DNA from: Aphelocoma coerulescens
Taxonomy: Eukaryota > Chordata > Aves > Passeriformes > Corvidae
Length of the DNA stretch: 64,000 nt
Assembly (NCBI RefSeq): GCF_041296385.1
Contig: NW_027183503.1
Span: forward strand, 248,001 to 312,000
Direction: 5' to 3'
The notes beneath the pieces are model-generated. The model did no database searches. It was given only the letters and a program-made list of their open reading frames with translations, and was not told the origin of the DNA. Below are positions 23,933 through 36,992 of this stretch, piece by piece. The first letter of the stretch is position 1, and every line of letters starts with the position of its first letter. The position numbers were made by a program, and so were the translations under genes.

Positions 23933-26108
23933 GTGGCTGGAGAAGAAAGAGCTCTGAAACTTCTCTCAAGAATCGCTCCCTGTTTCTTTGCACGGGCCTC
24001 GCTGTCTATGGATGTTTCAGGAGACCCCACCGAAACACGGAAGGACTCTCAAATTATCCCAGCTTTCTCTGCACAGCGAGAGCTTTTAATATTTAGCATT
24101 GCTATCGTTTTCCTGTGTGTTTGTTAAAAAAATAGTTTTTATCTCTTTCACTTTCTTCCCAGGAAAGTTCTTTTTTCCAAAAACCTGGTGGGGGAGGGCT
24201 GGGTGTAACCTGCCTTCTATCAGAGGATATTTTCCTCCACATTTGTCCAAACCGGCATAGCCTGTCCTTTCCTGGGTCTCTGTTGCAGATGGAAGCTGCT
24301 GGTGCCATTGTCAGCTTGAAGCCCTCTTTTGATGCAAGCAGATGTTGCCAGGTGTGTTCAGCAGCTGTTGCTCAATGCTTATGCCAAGCTATTGTGTTCC
24401 TCATGGAACCAAGGAGCCATTGTGACACTGCAGGGGCTGATGGCATCAAGGAGGCAATTGTGACAGTACAGAACCTCCTAGAAACAAGGCTCCATTGTGA
24501 CACCGTGGGGAATCATGGAATCAAGGAGCCCATTGTGACACGGCTGCATGGAACCAATGGTCCATGGTTACACTGCGGATTCAAGAAGAGCACGGTGACA
24601 CCACGCAACATCATGGAACCATAGGTCCATTGTGACACAGCGGGGCCTCATGGAAACAAGGGGACCATTGTGGCAAAGCAGGGCCTAATGGAAGCATGGA
24701 GAGCATTGTGACACTAAGGAAACTCCTGGAACCAAGATGACCACTGGCACATAATGGAACCTCATGGAAGCAAGCCTCCACAATGACTTTGGAGGGCCTC
24801 AGGGACCACAGGACCCATTGTGACACAGCAGGACCTGGTGGAACCAAGGAGCCTTTGTGATACTCCAGATCCACATGGAAGCCAGGGTGCACTGAGACAC
24901 AGCGGGGCCTTGTTGGAACCAAAGACACCTCTGCAAAAAGCAGGCTAGCTCATAGAAGCAAGGAGTCCATTGTTACAACGTCAAAGCTATGGAACCAAGG
25001 GACCATTGTGACACTGCGGGGCCTCATGGAACCAATTGTCCATGATGACAGTGCGGATCAAAGGAGACCATGGTGACACTGCGGAACCTGATGGAACCAA
25101 GGAGCCATTGTGACACAGTGGGGCCTCATGGAATCAAGGAGACCATTGTGACCCAGGTGTTGCATGGGAAGGCAAGGAGCCATTGTGACACTTTGGGCTT
25201 CTTCCCTTGAGCTCTGCAGCTGGCTGTCCCAGCCCAGCGCACCATGTGCCACCTGCTCTCCTCAGGGCTCTGCCTGCACACAGCCCCAGGAGAAGTTTTC
25301 CTGTTTGCAAGGAAAGAATGGAAAAGCCGGAGCAGGTTTCCTAAACAACAAACCCCACTCAGGAGCCACATGCTCAGTACAGGCTGCCTGGAACGATGTC
25401 CCCTTTCTACAAGGGTCAGTGTGAGCAGGAATGAATGATCTCTGGGAGCAGAATTCTCGGAGTCTTTCCACTGAATTCTCTGTCCCTGTGTCTTGGGGTG
25501 ACTTTATTGTGTGTATCCCCTATTGCTGCTCTATGCCCAGAAGTGAACTTTGTGCGTTTCTGTGCCTTTCAACTGAGCCTGAGAGGGGGGAGAGGAAAAA
25601 AACCGGACAAACTTCTCAGAGCGTTTTTTCAAGGACACACATACACACTCCTCTGCATCCTGCTTGCAGCAAGAGCAGAGGAAGCAACTTGGTTTCTTTT
25701 TTGCCAGTTTTCAGCTCCTTTTCTCTGGGGGGAGATGGAGAGTTGAACTTTGTTTTCCTGGGACTTCGGGGGTTTTTTTTCCCTTCTTCTCTTCTTGACT
25801 CTTTCAACATCAGAGCACATTGGGAGAATTTTCTCCCGAGGTGGGGGCCCTGAATGTGGGCCCATGAGCCAGCTGCAAGGAGGAGGAGAGAGACTACACC
25901 TACGGAAGTGTTGGGGTTCCTCCCCCCTGCCATGCGGTCATGGGAGAGGGGACCCTGGGGTAGAGGCATGGCCTGGGCACGGGGTCTCCCTGCTCCCTGC
26001 TCACATGTGCCCTAACCCTGTTCAGCACTGCTTATTTTGTGTTGCCCTGTGCCAGGAGGGCCCTGGTTGTGCTGTGATTGCTCAGTTCTTTGGCAGTGCC
26101 CCGCCCAT
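23933..26108. repeat. Macrosatellite unit 12
   Basis: 2,176 bp. CTATCGTTTT, GGCATAGCC and GAGAGCATTG; right segment with GCGTTTTTTC and GTGCCAGGAGG. Close relative of the D units of domain III. Minisatellite at 24400-25194. Confidence 0.95.
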
Positions 26109-28285
26109 GTGGCTGGAGAAGAAAGAGCTCTGAAACTTCTCTCAAGAATCGCTCCCTGTTTCTTTGCACGGGCCTCGCTGTCTATGGATGTTTCAGGAGA
26201 CCCCACCGAAACACAGAAGGACTCTCAAATTATCCCAGCTTTCTCTGCACAGCGAGAGCTTTTAATATTTAGCATTGTTATCCTTTTCCTGTGTGTTTGT
26301 TAAAAAAATAGTTTTTATCTCTTTCACTTTCTTCCCAGGAAAGTTCTTTTTTCCAAAAACCTGGTGGGGGAGGGCTGGGTGTAACCTGCCTTCTATCAGA
26401 GGATATTTTCCTCCACATTTGTCCAAACCGGCACAGCCTGTCCTTTCCTGGGTCTCTGTTGCAGATGGAAGCTGCTGGTGCCATTGTCAGCTTGAAGCCC
26501 TCTTTTGATGCAAGCAGATGTTGCCAGGTGTGTTCAGCAGTTGTTGCTCAATGCTTATGCCAAGCTATTGTGTTCCTCATGGAACCAAGGAGCCATTGTG
26601 ACACTGCAGGGGCTGATGGCATCAAGGAGGCAATTGTGACAGTACAGAACCTCCTAGAAACAAGGCTCCATTGTGACACCGTGGGGAATCATGGAATCAA
26701 GGAGCCCATTGTGACACGGCTGCATGGAACCAATGGTCCATTGTTACACTGCGGATTCAAGAAGAGCACGGTGACACCACGCAACATCACGGAACCATAG
26801 GTCCATTGTGACACAGCGGGGCCTCATGGAAACAAGGGGACCATTGTGGCAAAGCAGGGCCTAATGGAAGCATGGAGGGCATTGTGACACTAAGGAAACT
26901 CCTGGAACCAAGATGACCACTGGCACATAATGGAACCTCATGGAAGCAAGCCTCCACGATGGTTTTGGAGGGCCTCAGGGACCACAGGACCCATTGTGAC
27001 ACAGCAGGACCTGGTGGAACCAAGGAGCCTTTGTGATACTCCAGATCCACATGGAAGCCAGGGTGCACTGAGACACAGCGGGGCCTTGTTGGAACCAAAG
27101 ACACCTCTGCAAAAAGCAGGCCAGCTCATAGAAGCAAGGAGTCCATTGTTACAACATAAAAGCTATGGAAGCAAGGGACCATTGTGACACTGCGGGGCCT
27201 CATGGAACCAATTGTCCATGATGACAATGCGGATCAAAGGAGACCATGGTGACACTGCGGAACTGATGGAACCAAGGAGCCATTGTGACACAGTGGGGCC
27301 TCATGGAATCAAGGAGACCATTGTGACCCAGGTGTTGCATGTGAAGGCAAGGAGCCATTGTGACACTTTGGGCTTCTTCCCCTGAGCTCTGCAGCTGGCT
27401 GTCCCAGCCCAGCGCACCATGTGCCACCTGCTCTCCTCAGGGCTCTGCCTGCACACAGCCCCAGGAGAAGTTTTCCTGTTTGGAAGGAAAGAATGGAAAA
27501 GCCGGAGCAGGTTTCCTAAACAACAAACCCCACTCAGGAGCCACATGCTCAGTACAGGCTGCCTGGAACGATGTCCCCTTTCTACAAGGGTCAGTGTGAG
27601 CAGGAATGAATGATCTCTGGGAGCAGAATTCTCGGAGTCTTTCCACTGAATTCTCTGTCCCTGTGTCTTGGGGTGACTTTATCGTGTGTATCCCCTATTG
27701 CTGCTCTATGCCCAGAAGTGAACTTTGTGCATTTCTGTGCCTTTCAACTGAGCCTGAGAGGGGGGAGAGGAAAAAAAACCGGACAAATTTCTCAGAGCGT
27801 TTGTTCAAGGACACACATACACACTCCTCTGCATCCTGCTTGCAGCAAGAGCAGAGGAAGCAACTTTGTTTCTTTTTAGCCAGTTTTCAGCTCCTTTTCT
27901 CTGGGGGGAGATGGAGAGTTGAACTTTGTTTTCCTGGGACTTTTTGGGGGTTTTTTTCCCTTCTTCTCTTCTTGACTCTTTCAACATCAGAGCACATTGG
28001 GAGAATTTTCTCCCGAGGTGGGGGCCCTGAATGTGGGCCCATGAGCCAGCTGCAAGGAGGAGGAGAGAGACTACACCTACGGAAGTGTTGGGGTTCCTCC
28101 CCCCTGCCATGAGGTCATGGGAGAGGGGACCCTGGGGTAGAGGCATGGCCTGGGCACGGGGTCTCCCTGCTCCCTGCTCACATGTGCCCTAATCCTGTTC
28201 AGCACTGCTTATTTTGTGTCGCCCTGTGCGAGGAGGGCCCTGGTTGTGCTGTGATTGCTCAGTTCTTTGGCAGTGCCCCGCCCAT
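26109..28285. repeat. Macrosatellite unit 13
   Basis: 2,177 bp. Left part with CACAGAAGG, CATTGTTATCC and CCATTGTTACACTGC matches unit 16; the part after 26,748 matches unit 10. It is therefore the hinge of the three-unit duplication. Minisatellite at 26576-27369. Confidence 0.95.
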
Positions 28286-30463
28286 GTGGCTGGAGAAGAA
28301 AGAGCTCTGAAACTTCTCTCAAGAATCGCTCCCTGTTTCTTTGCACGGGCCTCGCTGTCTATGGATGTTTCAGGAGACCCCACCGAAGCACGGAAGGACT
28401 CTCAAATTATCCCAGCTTTCTCTGCACAGCGAGAGCTTTTAATATTTAGCATTGCTATCGTTTTCCTGTGTGTTTGTTAAAAAAATAGTTTTTATCTCTT
28501 TCACTTTCTTCCCAGGAAAGTTCTTTTTTCCAAAAACCTGGTGGGGGAGGGCTGGGTGTAACCTGCCTTCTATCAGAGGATATTTTCCTCCACATTTGTC
28601 CAAACCGGCATAGCCTGTCCTTTCCTGGGTCTCTGTTGCAGATGGAAGCTGCTGGTGCCATTGTCAGCTTGAAGCCCTCTTTTGATGCAAGCAGATGTTG
28701 CCAGGTGTGTTCAGCAGCTGTTGCTCAATGCTTATGCCAAGCTATTGTGTTCCTCATGGAACCAAGGAGCCATTGTGACACTGCAGGGGCTGATGGCATC
28801 AAGGAGGCAATTGTGACAGTACAGAACCTCCTAGAAACAAGGCTCCATTGTGACACCGTGGGGAATCATGGAATCAAGGAGCCCATTGTGACACGGCCAG
28901 GCTGCATGGAACCAATGGTCCATGGTTACACTGCGGATTCAAGAAGAGCACGGTGACACCACGCAACATCATGGAACCATAGGTCCATTGTGACACAGCG
29001 GGGCCTCATGGAAACAAGGGGACCATTGTGGCAAAGCAGGGCCTAATGGAAGCATGGAGGGCATTGTGACACTAAGGAAACTCCTGGAACCAAGATGACC
29101 ACTGGCACATAATGGAACCTCATGGAAGCAAGCCTCCACAATGACTTTGGAGGGCCTCAGGGACCACAGGACCCATTGTGACACAGCAGGACCTGGTGGA
29201 ACCAAGGAGCCTTTGTGATACTCCAGATCCACATGGAAGCCAGGGTGCACTGAGACACAGCGGGGCCTTGTTGGAACCAAAGACACCTCTGCAAAAAGCA
29301 GGCTAGCTCATAGAAGCAAGGAGTCCATTGTTACAACGTCAAAGCTATGGAACCAAGGGACCATTGTGACACTGCGGGGCCTCATGGAACCAATTGTCCA
29401 TGATGACAGTGCGGATCAAAGGAGACCATGGTGACACTGCGGAACCTGATGGAACCAAGGAGCCATTGTGACACAGTGGGGCCTCATGGAATCAAGGAGA
29501 CCATTGTGACCCAGGTGTTGCATGGGAAGGCAAGGAGCCATTGTGCCACTTTGGGCTTCTTCCCTTGAGCTCTGCAGCTGGCTGTCCCAGCCCAGCGCAC
29601 CATGTGCCACCTGCTCTCCTCAGGGCTCTGCCTGCACACAGCCCCAGGAGAAGTTTTCCTGTTTGCAAGGAAAGAATGGAAAAGCCGGAGCAGGTTTCCT
29701 AAACAACAAACCCCACTCAGGAGCCACATGCTCAGTACAGGCTGCCTGGAACGATGTCCCCTTTCTACAAGGGTCAGTGTGAGCAGGAATGAATGATCTC
29801 TGGGAGCAGAATTCTCGGAGTCTTTCCACTGAATTCTCTGTCCCTGTGTCTTGGGGTGACTTTATTGTGTGTATCCCCTATTGCTGCTCTATGCCCAGAA
29901 GTGAACTTTGTGCATTTCTGTGCCTTTCAACTGAGCCTGAGAGGGGGGAGAGGAAAAAAAACCGGACAAATTTCTCAGAGCGTTTGTTCAAGGACACACA
30001 TACACACTCCTCTGCATCCTGCTTGCAGCAAGAGCAGAGGAAGCAACTTTGTTTCTTTTTAGCCAGTTTTCAGCTCCTTTTCTCTGGGGGGAGATGGAGA
30101 GTTGAACTTTGTTTTCCTGGGACTTTTTGGGGGTTTTTTTCCCTTCTTCTCTTCTTGACTCTTTCAACATCAGAGCACATTGGGAGAATTTTCTCCCGAG
30201 GTGGGGGCCCTGAATGTGGGCCCATGAGCCAGCTGCAAGGAGGAGGAGAGAGACTGCACCTACGGAAGTGTTGGGGTTCCTCCCCCCTGCCATGAGGTCA
30301 TGGGAGAGGGGACCCTGGGGTAGAGGCATGGCCTGGGCACGGGGGGTCTCCCTGCTTACATGTGCCCTAATCCTGTTCAGCACTGCTTATTTTGTGTTGC
30401 CCTGTGCGAGGAGGGCCCTGGTTGTGCTGTGATTGCTCAGTTCTTTGGCAGTGCCCCGCCCAT
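28286..30463. repeat. Macrosatellite unit 14
   Basis: 2,178 bp. Matches unit 11 except for CCAGG inserted near 28,897 (ACGGCCAGGCTGCATGG), which accounts for the whole 5-bp length difference. Minisatellite at 28753-29552. Confidence 0.95.
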
Positions 30464-32639
30464 GTGGCTGGAGAAGAAAGAGCTCTGAAACTTCTCTCAA
30501 GAATCGCTCCCTGTTTCTTTGCACGGGCCTCGCTGTCTATGGATGTTTCAGGAGACCCCACCGAAACACGGAAGGACTCTCAAATTATCCCAGCTTTCTC
30601 TGCACAGCGAGAGCTTTTAATATTTAGCATTGCTATCGTTTTCCTGTGTGTTTGTTAAAAAAATAGTTTTTATCTCTTTCACTTTCTTCCCAGGAAAGTT
30701 CTTTTTTCCAAAAACCTGGTGGGGGAGGGCTGGGTGTAACCTGCCTTCTATCAGAGGATATTTTCCTCCACATTTGTCCAAACCGGCATAGCCTGTCCTT
30801 TCCTGGGTCTCTGTTGCAGATGGAAGCTGCTGGTGCCATTGTCAGCTTGAAGCCCTCTTTTGATGCAAGCAGATGTTGCCAGGTGTGTTCAGCAGCTGTT
30901 GCTCAATGCTTATGCCAAGCTATTGTGTTCCTCATGGAACCAAGGAGCCATTGTGACACTGCAGGGGCTGATGGCATCAAGGAGGCAATTGTGACAGTAC
31001 AGAACCTCCTAGAAACAAGGCTCCATTGTGACACCGTGGGGAATCATGGAATCAAGGAGCCCATTGTGACACGGCTGCATGGAACCAATGGTCCATGGTT
31101 ACACTGCGGATTCAAGAAGAGCACGGTGACACCACGCAACATCATGGAACCATAGGTCCATTGTGACACAGCGGGGCCTCATGGAAACAAGGGGACCATT
31201 GTGGCAAAGCAGGGCCTAATGGAAGCATGGAGAGCATTGTGACACTAAGGAAACTCCTGGAACCAAGATGACCACTGGCACATAATGGAACCTCATGGAA
31301 GCAAGCCTCCACAATGACTTTGGAGGGCCTCAGGGACCACAGGACCCATTGTGACACAGCAGGACCTGGTGGAACCAAGGAGCCTTTGTGATACTCCAGA
31401 TCCACATGGAAGCCAGGGTGCACTGAGACACAGCGGGGCCTTGTTGGAACCAAAGACACCTCTGCAAAAAGCAGGCTAGCTCATAGAAGCAAGGAGTCCA
31501 TTGTTACAACGTCAAAGCTATGGAACCAAGGGACCATTGTGACACTGCGGGGCCTCATGGAACCAATTGTCCATGATGACAGTGCGGATCAAAGGAGACC
31601 ATGGTGACACTGCGGAACCTGATGGAACCAAGGAGCCATTGTGACACAGTGGGGCCTCATGGAATCAAGGAGACCATTGTGACCCAGGTGTTGCATGGGA
31701 AGGCAAGGAGCCATTGTGACACTTTGGGCTTCTTCCCTTGAGCTCTGCAGCTGGCTGTCCCAGCCCAGCGCACCATGTGCCACCTGCTCTCCTCAGGGCT
31801 CTGCCTGCACACAGCCCCAGGAGAAGTTTTCCTGTTTGCAAGGAAAGAATGGAAAAGCCGGAGCAGGTTTCCTAAACAACAAACCCCACTCAGGAGCCAC
31901 ATGCTCAGTACAGGCTGCCTGGAACGATGTCCCCTTTCTACAAGGGTCAGTGTGAGCAGGAATGAATGATCTCTGGGAGCAGAATTCTCGGAGTCTTTCC
32001 ACTGAATTCTCTGTCCCTGTGTCTTGGGGTGACTTTATTGTGTGTATCCCCTATTGCTGCTCTATGCCCAGAAGTGAACTTTGTGCGTTTCTGTGCCTTT
32101 CAACTGAGCCTGAGAGGGGGGAGAGGAAAAAAACCGGACAAACTTCTCAGAGCGTTTTTTCAAGGACACACATACACACTCCTCTGCATCCTGCTTGCAG
32201 CAAGAGCAGAGGAAGCAACTTGGTTTCTTTTTTGCCAGTTTTCAGCTCCTTTTCTCTGGGGGGAGATGGAGAGTTGAACTTTGTTTTCCTGGGACTTCGG
32301 GGGTTTTTTTTCCCTTCTTCTCTTCTTGACTCTTTCAACATCAGAGCACATTGGGAGAATTTTCTCCCGAGGTGGGGGCCCTGAATGTGGGCCCATGAGC
32401 CAGCTGCAAGGAGGAGGAGAGAGACTACACCTACGGAAGTGTTGGGGTTCCTCCCCCCTGCCATGCGGTCATGGGAGAGGGGACCCTGGGGTAGAGGCAT
32501 GGCCTGGGCACGGGGTCTCCCTGCTCCCTGCTCACATGTGCCCTAACCCTGTTCAGCACTGCTTATTTTGTGTTGCCCTGTGCCAGGAGGGCCCTGGTTG
32601 TGCTGTGATTGCTCAGTTCTTTGGCAGTGCCCCGCCCAT
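30464..32639. repeat. Macrosatellite unit 15
   Basis: 2,176 bp, matches unit 12 at a 6,531-bp offset with no difference that I found, including GCGTTTTTTC and GTGCCAGGAGG. Minisatellite at 30931-31725. Confidence 0.95.
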
Positions 32640-34816
32640 GTGGCTGGAGAAGAAAGAGCTCTGAAACTTCTCTCAAGAATCGCTCCCTGTTTCTTTGCAC
32701 GGGCCTCGCTGTCTATGGATGTTTCAGGAGACCCCACCGAAACACAGAAGGACTCTCAAATTATCCCAGCTTTCTCTGCACAGCGAGAGCTTTTAATATT
32801 TAGCATTGTTATCCTTTTCCTGTGTGTTTGTTAAAAAAATAGTTTTTATCTCTTTCACTTTCTTCCCAGGAAAGTTCTTTTTTCCAAAAACCTGGTGGGG
32901 GAGGGCTGGGTGTAACCTGCCTTCTATCAGAGGATATTTTCCTCCACATTTGTCCAAACCGGCACAGCCTGTCCTTTCCTGGGTCTCTGTTGCAGATGGA
33001 AGCTGCTGGTGCCATTGTCAGCTTGAAGCCCTCTTTTGATGCAAGCAGATGTTGCCAGGTGTGTTCAGCAGTTGTTGCTCAATGCTTATGCCAAGCTATT
33101 GTGTTCCTCATGGAACCAAGGAGCCATTGTGACACTGCAGGGGCTGATGGCATCAAGGAGGCAATTGTGACAGTACAGAACCTCCTAGAAACAAGGCTCC
33201 ATTGTGACACCGTGGGGAATCATGGAATCAAGGAGCCCATTGTGACACGGCTGCATGGAACCAATGGTCCATTGTTACACTGCGGATTCAAGAAGAGCAC
33301 GGTGACACCACGCAACATCACGGAACCATAGGTCCATTGTGACACAGCGGGGCCTCATGGAAACAAGGGGACCATTGTGGCAAAGCAGGGCCTAATGGAA
33401 GCATGGAGGGCATTGTGACACTAAGGAAACTCCTGGAACCAAGATGACCACTGGCACATAATGGAACCTCATGGAAGCAAGCCTCCACGATGGTTTTGGA
33501 GGGCCTCAGGGACCACAGGACCCATTGTGACACAGCAGGACCTGGTGGAACCAAGGAGCCTTTGTGATACTCCAGATCCACATGGAAGCCAGGGTGCACT
33601 GAGACACAGCGGGGCCTTGTTGGAACCAAAGACACCTCTGCAAAAAGCAGGCTAGCTCATAGAAGCAAGGAGTCCTTTGTTACAACATCAAACCTATGGA
33701 AGCAAGGGACCATTGTGACACTGCGGGGCCTCATGGAACCAATTGTCCATGATGACAGTGCGGATCAAAGGAGACCATGGTGACACTGCGGAACCTGATG
33801 GAACCAAGGAGCCATTGTGACACAGTGGGGCCTCATGGAATCAAGGAGACCATTGTGACCCAGGTGTTGCATGTGAAGGCAAGGAGCCATTGTGCCACTT
33901 TGGGCTTCTTCCCTTGAGCTCTGCAGCTGGCTGTCCCAGCCCAGCGCACCATGTGCCACCTGCTCTCCTCAGGGCTCTGCCTGCACACAGCCCCAGGAGA
34001 AGTTTTCCTGTTTGCAAGGAAAGAATGGAAAAGCCGGAGCAGGTTTCCTAAACAACAAACCCCACTCAGGAGCCACATGCTCAGTACAGGCTGCCTGGAA
34101 CGATGTCCCCTTTCTACAAGGGTCAGTGTGAGCAGGAATGAATGATCTCTGGGAGCAGAATTCTCGGAGTCTTTCCACTGAATTCTCTGTCCCTGTGTCT
34201 TGGGGTGACTTTATCATGTGTATCCCCTATTGCTGCTCTATGCCCAGAAGTGAACTTTGTGCATTTCTGTGCCTTTCAACTGAGCCTGAGAGGGGGGAGA
34301 GGAAAAAAAACCGGACAGACTTCTCAGAGCGTTTGTTCAAGGACACACATACACACTCCTCTGCATCCTGCTTGCAGCAAGAGCAGAGGAAGCAACTTTG
34401 TTTCTTTTTAGCCAGTTTTCAGCTCCTTTTCGCTGGGGGGAGATGGAGAGTTGAACTTTGTTTTCCTGGGACTTCGGGGGTTTTTTTTCCCTTCTTCTCT
34501 TCTTGACTCTTTCAACATCAGAGCACATTGGGAGAATTTTCTCCCGAGGTGGGGGCCCTGAATGTGGGCCCATGAGCCAGCTGCAAGGAGGAGGAGAGAG
34601 ACTACACCTACGGAAGTGTTGGGGTTCCTCCCCCCTGCCATGCGGTCATGGGAGAGGGGACCCTGGGGTAGAGGCATGGCCTGGGCACGGGGTCTCCCTG
34701 CTCCCTGCTCACATGTGCCCTAACCCTGTTCAGCACTGCTTATTTTGTGTTGCCCTGTGCGAGGAGGGCCCTGGTTGTGCTGTGATTGCTCAGTTCTTTG
34801 GCAGTGCCCCGCCCAT
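32640..34816. repeat. Macrosatellite unit 16 (mosaic)
   Basis: 2,177 bp. Matches unit 13 to 33,652, then switches to a B-type tail: AGTCCTTTGTT, CATCAAACC, GTGCCACTTT and GGACAGACTTC. TTTATCATG is shared with unit 27, and TTTTCGCTGG near 34,430 is private. Minisatellite at 33107-33901. Confidence 0.95.
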
Positions 34817-36992
34817 GTGGCTGGAGAAGAAAGAGCTCTGAAACTTCTCTCAAGAATCGCTCCCTGTTTCTTTGCACGGGCCTCGCTGTCTATGGATGTT
34901 TCAGGAGACCCCACCGAAACACAGAAGGACTCTCAAATTATCCCAGCTTTCTCTGCACAGCGAGAGCTTTTAATATTTAGCATTGTTATCCTTTTCCTGT
35001 GTGTTTGTTAAAAAAATAGTTTTTATCTCTTTCACTTTCTTCCCAGGAAAGTTCTTTTTTCCAAAAACCTGGTGGGGGAGGGCTGGGTGTAACCTGCCTT
35101 CTATCAGAGGATATTTTCCTCCACATTTGTCCAAACCGGCACAGCCTGTCCTTTCCTGGGTCTCTGTTGCAGATGGAAGCTGCTGGTGCCATTGTCAGCT
35201 TGAAGCCCTCTTTTGATGCAAGCAGATGTTGCCAGGTGTGTTCAGCAGTTGTTGCTCAATGCTTATGCCAAGCTATTGTGTTCCTCATGGAACCAAGGAG
35301 CCATTGTGACACTGCAGGGGCTGATGGCATCAAGGAGGCAATTGTGACAGTACAGAACCTCCTAGAAACAAGGCTCCATTGTGACACCGTGGGGAATCAT
35401 GGAATCAAGGAGCCCATTGTGACACGGCTGCATGGAACCAATGGTCCATGGTTACACGGCGGATTCAAGAAGAGCACGGTGACACCACGCAACATCATGG
35501 AACCATAGGTCCATTGTGACACAGCGGGGCCTCATGGAAACAAGGGGACCATTGTGGCAAAGCAGGGCCTAATGGAAGCATGGAGAGCATTGTGACACTA
35601 AGGAAACTCCTGGAACCAAGATGACCACTGGCACATAATGGAACCTCATGGAAGCAAGCCTCCACAATGACTTTGGAGGGCTTCAGGGACCACAGGACCC
35701 ATTGTGACACAGCAGGACCTGGTGGAACCAAGGAGCCTTTGTGATACTCCAGATCCACATGGAAGCCAGGGTGCACTGAGACACAGCGGGGCCTTGTTGG
35801 AACCAAAGACACCTCTGCAAAAAGCAGGCTAGCTCATAGAAGCAAGGAGTCCATTGTTACATCGTCAAAGCTATGGAACCAAGGGACCATTGTGACACTG
35901 CGGGGCCTCATGGAACCAATTGTCCATGATGACAGTGCGGATCAAAGGAGACCATGGTGACACTGCGGAACCTGATGGAACCAAGGAGCCATTGTGACAC
36001 AGTGGGGCCTCATGGAATCAAGGAGACCATTGTGACCCAGGTGTTGCATGGGAAGGCAAGGAGCCATTGTGACACTTTGGGCTTCTTCCCTTGAGCTCTG
36101 CAGCTGGCTGTCCCAGCCCAGCGCACCATGTGCCACCTGCTCTCCTCAGGGCTCTGCCTGCACACAGCCCCAGGAGAAGTTTTCCTGTTTGCAAGGAAAG
36201 AATGGAAAAGCCGGAGCAGGTTTCCTAAACAACAAACCCCACTCAGGAGCCACATGCTCAGTACAGGCTGCCTGGAACGATGTCCCCTTTCTACAAGGGT
36301 CAGGGTGAGCAGGAATGAATGATCTCTGGGAGCAGAATTCTCGGAGTCTTTCCACTGAATTCTCTGTCCCTGTGTCTTGGGGTGACTTTATTGTGTGTAT
36401 CCCCTATTGCTGCTCTATGCCCAGAAGTGAACTTTGTGCGTTTCTGTGCCTTTCAACTGGGCCTGAGAGGGGGGAGAGGAAAAAAACCGGACAAACTTCT
36501 CAGAGCATTTTTTCAAGGAGACACATACACACTCCTCTGCATCCTGCTTGCAGCAAGAGCAGAGGAAGCAACTTGGTTTCTTTTTTGCCAGTTTTCAGCT
36601 CCTTTTCTCTGGGGGGAGATGGAGAGTTGAACTTTGTTTTCCTGGGACTTCGGGGGTTTTTTTTCCCTTCTTCTCTTCTTGACTCTTTCAACATCAGAGC
36701 ACATTGGGAGAATTTTCTCCCGAGGTGGGGGCCCTGAATGTGGGCCCATGAGCCAGCTGCAAGGAGGAGGAGAGAGACTACACCTACGGAAGTGTTGGGG
36801 TTCCTCCCTCCTGCCATGCGGTCATGGGAGAGGGGACCCTGGGGTAGAGGCATGGCCTGGGCACGGGGTCTCCCTGCTCCCTGCTCACATGTGCCCTAAT
36901 CCTGTTCAGCACTGCTTATTTTGTGTTGCCCTGTGCGAGGAGGGCCCTGGTTGTGCTGTGATTGCTCAGTTCTTTGGCAGTGCCCCGCCCAT
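34817..36992. repeat. Macrosatellite unit 17 (type A)
   Basis: 2,176 bp. AGGGCTTCAG, AACTGGGCC, GCATTTTTTC with AAGGAGACAC, and CCTCCCTCCTG define type A. TTACATCGTC near 35,861 is private (others have TTACAACGTC). Minisatellite at 35284-36078. Confidence 0.95.

Larger units (their letters stand above)
20223..33652. repeat. Higher-order domain II: three-unit repeat of about 6,526 bp
   Basis: Copy 1 (20,223-26,748) and copy 2 (26,749-33,279) match base for base by inspection, and a partial third copy runs to 33,652. Shared private variants include a 1-base deletion (GGAACTGATGG near 20,735 and 27,261), CCGAAGCACGG in units 11/14, and CACGATGGTTTT in units 10/13/16. The only differences I find are G at 21,069 against T at 27,595, and a 5-bp CCAGG insertion in unit 14. 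The match ends at 33,653 (T, against C at 27,122). Confidence 0.92.
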
